From contig NZ_CP100350.1 of NCBI RefSeq assembly GCF_024204685.1, positions 3,870,501 to 3,934,500 on the forward strand: DNA of 64,000 nt. The letters run 5' to 3'. Origin of the DNA: Gilvimarinus sp. DA14 (GTDB lineage: Bacteria; Pseudomonadota; Gammaproteobacteria; Pseudomonadales; Cellvibrionaceae). Below the pieces are notes generated by a model. That model saw only the letters and a list, made by a program, of their open reading frames with translations, had not been told where the DNA came from and did no database searches. Position 1 is the first letter of the stretch; each line of letters begins with the position of its first letter. A program made the position numbers and the translations under genes. Below, piece after piece: positions 38,578 through 45,157 of the stretch.

Positions 38578-38606
38578 CACCAATGTCATTCAACAAAGCA
38601 TTGGTG
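38578..38606. repeat. Hairpin after the dUTPase gene
   Basis: CACCAATG and CATTGGTG form a perfect 8-bp stem with a 13-base loop, 37 bases after the stop. There is no T-run, so it is a weak terminator or 3'-end stabiliser at most. The rest of the 228-base gap shows only a second weak stem (AAAGTG/CACTTT). Confidence 0.45.
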
Positions 38607-38769
38607 ACTTAACCTAAAAGTGCAGCGAGCCTCACTTTGACAGTTAGGTGCCCGCCTGTCATCGACTTGGCCTCCGCTGTCTGCTAGCTTAAGTGGTTGT
38701 TAATAGTGCGCCTGTTGGCAACCTTGGATTGCAAGCATCTTGTCTACTTCTGCAAACGGAGAATATACC

Positions 38770-40242
38770 ATGGAATGTAAACGTTTATTGTTAGTCGCCG
38801 CCTTAACCTTGGCAAGTGTACCGGCCTTAGGCCGCGATGCTGTCCCCCCAGGGCAAGTCCCGGCGCCGCAGTCGGCCGCGGATGTTCCCAAGCCAGTAGC
38901 CGGAGCGCCCGTTTCCAAAGAGTATGCTCAGGCCATTGGTCGCATGGCCTATATTTGGGGTTGGCCTTTGGTGAATATGCACAATCGTCAAACCTTGTTT
39001 GCCACCGCTCCGCATCCAGGCCTGTTGGGCGGGGTGTTACCGGTAGCGCCTCTCAATCACGTTAGCATGTTGTCGGATTATCTGGCGCCCGAGCAGCGCT
39101 TTATTACCTCTCCTAACCAGGATGTCGTCTATGGCGCTGGTTTTCTCGAGTTGGATAAAGAACCGGTAGTCATTCAAGTGCCGGATTTTGGCGACCGGTT
39201 CTGGGTGTATCAGATTGTCGATCAACGCTCCGATTCTTTTGCTGAAGTGGGTATCCAGTACGATACCGAGCCGGGCATGTATTTGCTGGTGGGGCCGGAC
39301 TGGCAGGGGAAAAAGCCCAAAGGTATTAACGCCGTGTTTCGCTCACAAACTAATTTAGGTGCGGTGTTTCCCCGCATTTTTATGGACGATACCGCGGAAG
39401 ATCGCAAGGCTATTCAGCCGCTGATCGACCAGGTGTCAGCCTACCCCTTGTCCGAGTACACCGGCGAAATGAAAACCGTCGATTGGTCAGAGTCGCCCAC
39501 TATTCCCAACCCCAACAAAGGTGGCGATGGTGAAACTCAGTGGGTCGTACCAGAGGAATTTTTCACGCTGTTGCCCGAGGTTATGGAAGAGACGCCCCCC
39601 TTACCCGGTGAGGAGGCGCTTTACGCCAGCATTAAGTTTGTTTTAGAGGCGGCCCAGGACAACCCCGAGTTGCAGCAAGCTTTGCAAGAGGTGGCAGTCG
39701 CCACTGAGCAAGACGTTATTCAGCCCATGTTCGAATTCCGCAACAACGGGGTAGATGCCGGCAACGGCTGGCGTACGCAGAAAAACGCGGCGCGTTTCGG
39801 CTATGGGTATTTTCAGCGTACCGCTACCGCCAAAGGTAATATGTTTTCCAATGTGCCGGAAGAAACCATGTATTTCGGTGCCGATTTTGACAGCGCCGGT
39901 GAGCGTTTAAACGGCAAGGAAGAGTACACGGTCACCTTTCCGGCAGAAGAGCTGCCTCCGGTGGACGGCTTCTGGTCACTTACCCTGTATAACAAACAGC
40001 ACTTTTTCTATCCCAATGAACTGGATCGTTATTCACTGGGCACCAAGAACAAGTCGCTGGTAAAAAATGACGACGGAAGCTTGACCATTTACGTGCAGAA
40101 CAAAAATCCTGGCGGCGCTAAAGAGGCAAACTGGCTACCCGCGCCCAAGGATGATTTCTCTTTGTATATTCGCGCTTATTGGCCCAAAGAGTCGATTCCT
40201 AATGGCACTTGGGTTCCACCAACCATAGAGCAGCTTGACTAA
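38770..40242 (+). CDS. Secreted DUF1254/DUF1214 protein
   Basis: Product of 490 residues with a signal peptide (LLLVAALTLASVPALG). A DUF1254 domain occupies about residues 50-180 (RMAYIWGWPLVNMHNRQTLF, SPNQDVVYGAGFLELDKEPV, VPDFGDRFWVYQIVDQRSDSF). A DUF1214 domain lies near the C-terminus (GFWSLTLYNKQHFFYPNELDRYSLG, SLTIYVQNKNPGG). The family is common in secreted and lipid-contacting proteins but has no agreed activity. ATG at 38770 is chosen because the signal peptide then begins the protein and GGAG lies just upstream. It stands alone, ending at a GC hairpin and followed by the receptor remnant. Confidence 0.85.
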   Translation: MECKRLLLVAALTLASVPALGRDAVPPGQVPAPQSAADVPKPVAGAPVSKEYAQAIGRMAYIWGWPLVNMHNRQTLFATAPHPGLLGGVLPVAPLNHVSMLSDYLAPEQRFITSPNQDVVYGAGFLELDKEPVVIQVPDFGDRFWVYQIVDQRSDSFAEVGIQYDTEPGMYLLVGPDWQGKKPKGINAVFRSQTNLGAVFPRIFMDDTAEDRKAIQPLIDQVSAYPLSEYTGEMKTVDWSESPTIPNPNKGGDGETQWVVPEEFFTLLPEVMEETPPLPGEEALYASIKFVLEAAQDNPELQQALQEVAVATEQDVIQPMFEFRNNGVDAGNGWRTQKNAARFGYGYFQRTATAKGNMFSNVPEETMYFGADFDSAGERLNGKEEYTVTFPAEELPPVDGFWSLTLYNKQHFFYPNELDRYSLGTKNKSLVKNDDGSLTIYVQNKNPGGAKEANWLPAPKDDFSLYIRAYWPKESIPNGTWVPPTIEQLD

Positions 40243-40257
40243 CTTCTTTACCTGAGT

Positions 40258-40293
40258 GAGCTGCCGTATTATTAAGCGTAAGTACGGCAGCTC
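40258..40293 (+). terminator. Strong hairpin after the DUF1254 gene
   Basis: GAGCTGCCGTA (40258-40268) pairs perfectly with TACGGCAGCTC (40283-40293) across a 14-base loop, starting 16 bases after the stop codon. No T-run follows, so termination would not be of the classic intrinsic type. Confidence 0.55.
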
Positions 40294-40587
40294 TCAGACC
40301 TGTGCATTCCATCCTGCGTTCAAATACGCCCCTTCGACACCGCCATTTGTTTAATTTACAGATAAGATATTTTTCATTAAAAGCTATCAACGCGTTACGA
40401 ACTTACCGATGCTTTGAGCGTCCGAGCTTAACTCGATCAACTTGACCGATGAAAAATACTATACCCAGGTAGGACAAATACATTCTTTCCGCTTTGGATC
40501 GCCGCGCAATTACCCGCTGGCGTTAAACTACCGGTTTGATTGAGTTGCCTTGATAACACAGGCCGCTATGGCTTGTGGGTAAAAGTC
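40294..40587. other. Non-coding remainder between the DUF1254 and CE15 genes
   Basis: Apart from the receptor remnant at 40418-40543 I see no intact gene, RNA or clear regulatory site. The segment 40294-40417 is AT-rich with stops in all plus-strand frames and shows no recognisable protein similarity. 40544-40587 is the short 3' flank of the CE15 gene. Confidence 0.6.
40418..40543 (+). pseudogene. Remnant 3' end of a TonB-dependent receptor gene
   Basis: Reading from 40418 on the plus strand gives about 41 codons, opening with ELNSINLTDEKYYTQVGQ and closing with FRFGSPRNYPLALNYRFD before TGA at 40541. This is the typical last two strands of a TonB-dependent receptor: the N-L-T-D-x-x-Y-Y motif, the R-F-G-x-P-R-N-Y motif and a terminal Y-R-F. 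A TGA lies directly upstream in frame and no receptor sequence is recognisable before it, so the rest of the gene (usually 700-1000 codons) is deleted. The fragment is too short for standard gene calls. It lies beside a CE15 esterase gene, where a sugar-uptake receptor would be expected. Confidence 0.65.
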
Positions 40588-41814
40588 TTACGGCGCGAGT
40601 ACTGGAGTGCTCCAGGGTATCCAGCGCTCGCGCTCCGCGTTAAATTCGCCGTCGCTTTCCCATACATTGGTCTCGGTGTTTTGTTGCAATAAAAAGCGTT
40701 CGACAAAGGCGTTAATCGCCGGTTTTTGTGACTCGGGAACCTGGCAGTGCTGGTGCCCACCAATTTGAGTCATGCCTATATTATTATCCGCTCCCAGCGC
40801 CCGATATATCTCCCGCGCTGCCAGCGCTGATACGTAAGCGCTTTGATTGCCCAACCATTCCATATCGGTGTTTTCCAATAACAGCAGCCCCCGTGGCGCC
40901 ACTAGTCCCATCAACTGGTGATTGTCGACGGGTAGCTTACTGACGCTCTCCGCAAAGCGCGCAAAATCTTTTTTAAGCCAAGTGTTCTCGGTCACAATTT
41001 GCCGCGCGGTCTGAACATTGTCACCGGTGGCTAACTGCGCATCAGACACTCGCCAGGAGGCAGTGCCCCCCGCGCCACTTTCCTGAATAATGGACAGAGC
41101 AAGGCGTTCATCCAGGGCGGCACTTACCAGTGCGCCTTTGCCGTTGCGCGAGCAACCGGTAATACCCAGGCTGTTGGTATTTATTTGGTTTCCTTGAGTT
41201 TGCTGCAAGCCGTCTATCAACCGACTAACGCCCCAGGCCCAGGCAACCGTTGAGGCGGCAGAATGATCCTCGCCAAACAACGCATAGAACTTGCCCTTGC
41301 CCCGGCTACTGGCATCGTGTTGTTCGCCCAGCTCGTCGTTGGGAAAATTGATAATCGCGATCCCCTGTTGTAGCAGTGCCTGGTTATCCAAAAAAGATCG
41401 ACCTACAGCGATAATGGCCGGATAGGGTGGTTTGCCCGCAGAGGGTAGGGTGATTTCTGCGGTGTAAGCGATTCGCTTTGTGCCTTTAGTGACGTTGATG
41501 GTTATTGAGCGCGCGTTGACTTGGGCGCTGACTCCGCCCTGGGGGGCGGGCTTTTCGCCGTACACCCAGTGTTGTAGTTGTTCGCTTAAATAGGCTCTTT
41601 GACAGCGCCATTGTCGGGTGTGGCTGATTCGCTCACCGTGTGGGGTTAGAAACGGATCCGGCAGGGCAGAGATGGCGGTTAAGCTCTGATAGTCAGTGGC
41701 GGCTAGCACCGAGCAGTCGCCACTTGAGTCTTCTTTCAGCGGCGCAGCTTGCGTGGCGAAGCTTGCTAGCAGCATGCAAAAAACGCCTGCGCGGATAGAT
41801 TGTCCGATTGCCAT
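40588..41814 (-). CDS. Secreted glucuronoyl methylesterase, CE15
   Basis: Cleaves ester bonds between lignin alcohols and 4-O-methyl-glucuronic acid of xylan. Product of 408 residues with a signal peptide (FCMLLASFATQAA). CE15 hallmarks: nucleophile motif GITGCSRNGKGALV (Ser near residue 219), the following SIIQESGAGGTASWR, and the C-terminal catalytic histidine in GGHQHCQVP near residue 363. It is divergent from a GH43-AbfB gene, so the two may share a xylan- or arabinan-responsive control region. A TonB-receptor remnant lies on its 3' side. Confidence 0.9.
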   Translation of the reverse strand: MAIGQSIRAGVFCMLLASFATQAAPLKEDSSGDCSVLAATDYQSLTAISALPDPFLTPHGERISHTRQWRCQRAYLSEQLQHWVYGEKPAPQGGVSAQVNARSITINVTKGTKRIAYTAEITLPSAGKPPYPAIIAVGRSFLDNQALLQQGIAIINFPNDELGEQHDASSRGKGKFYALFGEDHSAASTVAWAWGVSRLIDGLQQTQGNQINTNSLGITGCSRNGKGALVSAALDERLALSIIQESGAGGTASWRVSDAQLATGDNVQTARQIVTENTWLKKDFARFAESVSKLPVDNHQLMGLVAPRGLLLLENTDMEWLGNQSAYVSALAAREIYRALGADNNIGMTQIGGHQHCQVPESQKPAINAFVERFLLQQNTETNVWESDGEFNAERERWIPWSTPVLAP

Positions 41815-42007
41815 AATCGATTCCTGGGTTGTTTATTGTTATCGGATGAATCCGTTATAGCGGCTATCTTGCCTTTATATGGTTCTTGTGACAATAAGGG
41901 GCGGGCCTAATGAGAAGTTTGTAACTGCTGTGGCGTTTATGGTCTCAATTGTATTATTATATTTTCAATTTATCGTTTTTATAAGAATAGTAAGTAGGAG
42001 AATATTC

Positions 42008-43405
42008 ATGTCCATCTGTTTTAAGCGTACTTTAAGCGCTGCCCTAATCGGTCTGGCGAGCGCTGGCGCTCTAGCTGATAACCCCACCATTACCGAGCGC
42101 TTTAGCGCAGACCCCGCCGCCATTGTTCACGACGGCAAAGTCTATTTGTATGTGGGCCACGACGAGGCGGCAGAGGACGGTGATTTTTTTGTTCTGCGCG
42201 AGTGGAACATTTATTCATCCACCGATCTGGAAAACTGGACCTTAGAAGGCGAAGTGCCGCGCACTATTTTCGAGTGGGCCGAGGCGGATTCAGCCTGGGC
42301 GTCTCAGGCGGTGGAGCACGACGGCAAATTCTACTGGTACACCACCGTGCGCGGGGTAGACCCGGAAGACGAGCTGGGTGGTTACACCCTGGGGGTCGCG
42401 GTATCGGACGACCCGGTCACGGGCTGGAAAGACGCGCTGGGTAAGCCCATGCTAAACCCCAACGAAACCGACCCCGCACCACACATGATTGAGCACAGCC
42501 ACAGTTGGGACGATATTGACCCCTCGGTGTTTATCGATGACGACGGCGAGGCTTATCTTTATTGGGGTAATTCGCACCTGTACTACGCCAAGCTCGCCGA
42601 CAATATGATCGAGTTCGATGGCGAGATTCACAAGGTCGAGATTCAGAACATGCCCGGCACCTTTACCGAGGCGCCCTGGGTGCACGAGAAAAACGGCACC
42701 TATTATTTAACCTTCGCCATGAACTACCCCGAGGAGCTGGCCTATGCCACCAGCGACAGCCCCACCGGCCCCTGGGAGTTTCAGGCGGTGATTATGGATA
42801 CCCTGGAAGACAGTGGCACCAGCCACCAGGCGATTTTAGAGTTTGAAGGCGATGATTACTTTATCTACCACACCGCAGCTTTGCCCACCGGCGGCAACTT
42901 CCGCCGCTCGGTATCCATCGAGCACTTAAACTACAACCCGGACGGCAGCATTCAGAAAATTACCCCCACGGCATCGGGCATTACCCACGCCGCCCAGGCG
43001 CTGCAAAGCGCGGCGGATATGGACGAGTACCTGCGCTACGGCGACGATGCTTCGGTATCTTTGGAGGAGCTGAACGCCGACGATCGCTGGAACTTCCAGT
43101 GGCACTTAGCGGCGCTGGTAGAAGGCGACAACACGGTCTCCTTCCAGCCGGAAACCCGCATGGGCTACTATCTGAGCAACCAGGACGGCGAGCTGAGCAT
43201 CGAGCGTCACGATGGCACAGATGCTTTCGCCCGCAGCGCCACCTTCACGCAAGTGGACGGCCTGGCCGGGCAGGGCAGCTCTTACCGTTTGCTGGATGAC
43301 AGCTCGGTATACCTGATGACCCATGGCGACAGCCTGACCCTGGGCAAGCCCGGCACCACCGCCGAGCGCAAGGCGGCGAGCTTTATGGCGATGCCGGTGG
43401 AGTAA
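42008..43405 (+). CDS. Secreted GH43 glycoside hydrolase with C-terminal AbfB-like domain
   Basis: Product of 465 residues; signal peptide SAALIGLASAGALA. The five-bladed GH43 propeller occupies about 25-330, with catalytic base Asp in RFSADPAAIVHDGKVYLY, pKa-modulating Asp in DDIDPSVFIDDDGEAYLYWG, and acid Glu in GTFTEAPWVHEKNGTYYL. About 345-465 is an AbfB (CBM42-like) domain with paired ATF and YLRYG/YYLSN elements that bind arabinofuranosyl side chains. Arabinofuranosidase or xylosidase activity is expected. ATG at 42008 is preferred to one at 41879: AGGAG (41996-42000) precedes it and a signal peptide starts there. The transcript ends in a repeat-derived terminator. Confidence 0.9.
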   Translation: MSICFKRTLSAALIGLASAGALADNPTITERFSADPAAIVHDGKVYLYVGHDEAAEDGDFFVLREWNIYSSTDLENWTLEGEVPRTIFEWAEADSAWASQAVEHDGKFYWYTTVRGVDPEDELGGYTLGVAVSDDPVTGWKDALGKPMLNPNETDPAPHMIEHSHSWDDIDPSVFIDDDGEAYLYWGNSHLYYAKLADNMIEFDGEIHKVEIQNMPGTFTEAPWVHEKNGTYYLTFAMNYPEELAYATSDSPTGPWEFQAVIMDTLEDSGTSHQAILEFEGDDYFIYHTAALPTGGNFRRSVSIEHLNYNPDGSIQKITPTASGITHAAQALQSAADMDEYLRYGDDASVSLEELNADDRWNFQWHLAALVEGDNTVSFQPETRMGYYLSNQDGELSIERHDGTDAFARSATFTQVDGLAGQGSSYRLLDDSSVYLMTHGDSLTLGKPGTTAERKAASFMAMPVE

Positions 43406-43412
43406 GTAGAAG

Positions 43413-43450
43413 AGTCTGACGTCTGACGTCGGACGTCCGATGTCAGACGC
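43413..43450. repeat. REP-like GTCnGAC repeat, copy B
   Basis: Four to five consecutive seven-base units of the type GTCTGAC, GTCGGAC, GTCCGAT, GTCAGAC lie just after the GH43 stop codon. The units are arranged so that the second half is the inverse of the first. The same motif style occurs in copies A (21111-21180) and C (43519-43552). Confidence 0.75.
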
Positions 43451-43456
43451 TTTTTT
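43421..43456 (+). terminator. Intrinsic terminator of the GH43 gene, formed from repeat copy B
   Basis: GTCTGACGTCGG (43421-43432) pairs with CCGATGTCAGAC (43437-43448) around ACGT, with one G-T pair, followed by GC and six T. A mobile-looking repeat thus supplies the transcription terminator. Confidence 0.8.
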
Positions 43457-43518
43457 GTTGTGTGTCACCATTTTTGACTCCTTTCGAGAAGCCATACAAC
43501 AAAGCACAATTGTCGTTC

Positions 43519-43552
43519 AGCGTCTGACGTCAGACATTCGACTTCAGACGCT
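43519..43552. repeat. REP-like GTCnGAC repeat, copy C
   Basis: AGCGTCTGA (43519-43527) and TCAGACGCT (43544-43552) form a 9-bp stem around further units. Copy C is also inverted relative to copy B: GTCAGACGCT at 43443-43452 versus AGCGTCTGAC at 43519-43528. B and C together could therefore fold into one large cruciform, the usual REP doublet (BIME) layout. Confidence 0.7.
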
Positions 43553-43565
43553 CCCCCTCCAATAG

Positions 43566-43593
43566 ATGAAATTTTTTCTCAATAGCCTATAAT
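43566..43593 (+). promoter_or_regulatory. Candidate mdh promoter
   Basis: A perfect TATAAT -10 (43588-43593) has an ATGAAA -35-like element 16 bp upstream (43566-43571). It lies about 180 bases before the mdh start, so a long leader (43600-43773) would be transcribed. I recognise no riboswitch or small ORF in that leader. Confidence 0.5.
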
Positions 43594-43773
43594 ACCCGCC
43601 CGTCGCCGTGCTGCGGATTTATCCCGCATGCTCAGCCTGAGCCGATACCGGAGCCCACCGCGCTTTGGGAAGTGGGGTTCAGGCGGGTCTGTCAATTCAC
43701 AGTAGCGGTTCTAACCTAATAACAGGCGGGCAGCGGCCATCCCGCGGCCACCTGCAAACTACGGAGATCTATC

Positions 43774-44754
43774 GTGAAAGCACCCGTTCGAGTTACCGTC
43801 ACCGGCGCCGCTGGTCAAATCAGCTACTCACTTCTGTTCCGCATCGCCTCTGGCGCCATGCTGGGTGAAGACCAGCCTGTGATTCTGCAACTGCTGGAAA
43901 TTACGCCCGCTCTGGAAGCGCTTAAAGGCGTAGCCATGGAGCTGGACGACTGCGCTTTCCCGCTGCTGGCTGGTATGGTTTGCACCGACGACCCCAATGT
44001 GGCTTTTAAAGACACCGATTACGCTCTGCTGGTAGGCGCGCGTCCTCGCGGCCCGGGCATGGAGCGTAAAGATCTGCTGTCGGCCAACGCCGAAATTTTC
44101 TCCGTACAGGGTAAAGCGATTAACGATCACGCCTCGCGCGACGTTAAAGTGCTGGTCGTGGGTAACCCCGCCAACACCAACGCCCTGATTGCCCAGCGCA
44201 ATGCGCCGGACATTAACCCCCGTCAGTTCACCGCAATGATGCGTCTGGACCACAACCGCGCCCTGACTCAGCTGGCGCAGAAAGCGGGCAAAACCATTTC
44301 TGATATCAAAAACCTGGTGGTGTGGGGCAACCACTCGGCCACTCAGTACCCGGACATCCACAACGCCACTGTTGACGGTGCCGATGCCATGGGTCTGATC
44401 GATCAGGCGTGGTACGAAAACGACTTTATCCCCACCGTTCAGCAGCGCGGCGCCGCCATTATTAAAGCGCGTGGTGCGTCTTCTGCCGCTTCTGCCGCTA
44501 ACGCTGCGATTGACCATATGCGCGACTGGGCCCTGGGCAGTGCCGAAGGCGATTGGGTGAGCATGGGTATCTACAGTGATGGCAGCTATGGCATCGAAGA
44601 AGGCCTGATCTACTCTTTCCCTTGCGTGTGTAAAAACGGGGATTGGGAAATTGTGCAGGGCGTAGAGACCAACGACTTCTCGAAAGAGCGCATGAAAGCG
44701 ACCGAGAAAGAGCTGGCCGAAGAGCGCGATGCGGTTGCACACCTGTTGCCATAA
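43774..44754 (+). CDS. mdh: Malate dehydrogenase
   Basis: NAD-dependent oxidation of malate to oxaloacetate in the TCA cycle. Product of 326 residues starting at GTG after GGAG. It belongs to the group with [12 protein letters not shown] at the N-terminus, [15 protein letters not shown] near residue 90, MRLDHNRAL near 158 and the catalytic histidine in [13 protein letters not shown] near 190. This is the MDH type found in many beta- and gammaproteobacteria outside the Enterobacteria. It is a housekeeping gene set between two carbohydrate-enzyme loci, with its own promoter and terminator. Confidence 0.97.
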   Translation: MKAPVRVTVTGAAGQISYSLLFRIASGAMLGEDQPVILQLLEITPALEALKGVAMELDDCAFPLLAGMVCTDDPNVAFKDTDYALLVGARPRGPGMERKDLLSANAEIFSVQGKAINDHASRDVKVLVVGNPANTNALIAQRNAPDINPRQFTAMMRLDHNRALTQLAQKAGKTISDIKNLVVWGNHSATQYPDIHNATVDGADAMGLIDQAWYENDFIPTVQQRGAAIIKARGASSAASAANAAIDHMRDWALGSAEGDWVSMGIYSDGSYGIEEGLIYSFPCVCKNGDWEIVQGVETNDFSKERMKATEKELAEERDAVAHLLP

Positions 44755-44787
44755 CAGTTTGCTCCCGTGGCTTGAGATAAAGCCTGG

Positions 44788-44819
44788 AAAAAAACCCGCG
44801 TTTTTACGCGGGTTTTTTT
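44788..44819 (+). terminator. Intrinsic terminator of mdh
   Basis: AAAAACCCGCG and CGCGGGTTTTT form an 11-bp stem around a short T-rich loop, followed by further T. It works mainly on the plus strand and has A-runs suitable for the minus strand too. Confidence 0.9.
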
Positions 44820-44878
44820 ATGGTCATACGATTTACCCTTAATACCCGGCTCTTTATAATTAGTATTATAAAAATTTT

Positions 44879-45136
44879 AGGGCACCTCTATTAATCCAGA
44901 ATTGTCTCTGCGCGAGTTCAAAACGTTCACTCCGCACGGCGCTCTTCGCCGCTAATGGCCGTAGCCCTTAGCAAGAAGAGCAACACAGCGGATGGGCGTT
45001 TTGGCCGCGCCCTTCGGGGCTTTCAGGGCTTCCCGATCTCTGTGTTGGCTTTACTCGGCGGGCAACCAGCCCGACGTCGCAAAGCCGCCTTGATCTTTGA
45101 AAGCCAGAGGCAACTCTGGATTAATAGAGGTGCCCT
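44879..45136. mobile_element. 258-bp MITE-like non-autonomous element
   Basis: Perfect 22-bp terminal inverted repeats: AGGGCACCTCTATTAATCC at the left end (extending to 44900) and its exact complement at 45115-45136. If the outermost base pair is counted as flank, the termini are GGGCACC...GGTGCCC with TTA on both sides (44877-44879 and 45136-45138), a possible 3-bp target duplication of the TnA type used by some IS5-group elements. There is no transposase. Internally there is an imperfect hairpin (CAACACAG...CTGTGTTG) and a meaningless 68-codon reading frame. The right end lies 21 bases before the BNR_4-GH105 start, so the element may shape that gene's promoter. Confidence 0.85.
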
Positions 45137-45157
45137 TATATATAAAAAGGCGGAGCA

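Noticed and set aside
41879-42007. 43-residue N-terminal extension of the GH43 protein
   Set aside because: The region is AT-rich and non-conserved in character, and a clear AGGAG plus signal peptide starts at 42008.
43413-43552. CRISPR-like array
   Set aside because: The units are only about seven bases, vary, are back to back and are arranged in inverted symmetry; there are no constant repeats with unique spacers and no cas genes.
43600-43773. tRNA or riboswitch in the mdh leader
   Set aside because: No cloverleaf, TPsiC-like GGTTC context with matching acceptor arms, or known riboswitch core could be built from the sequence.
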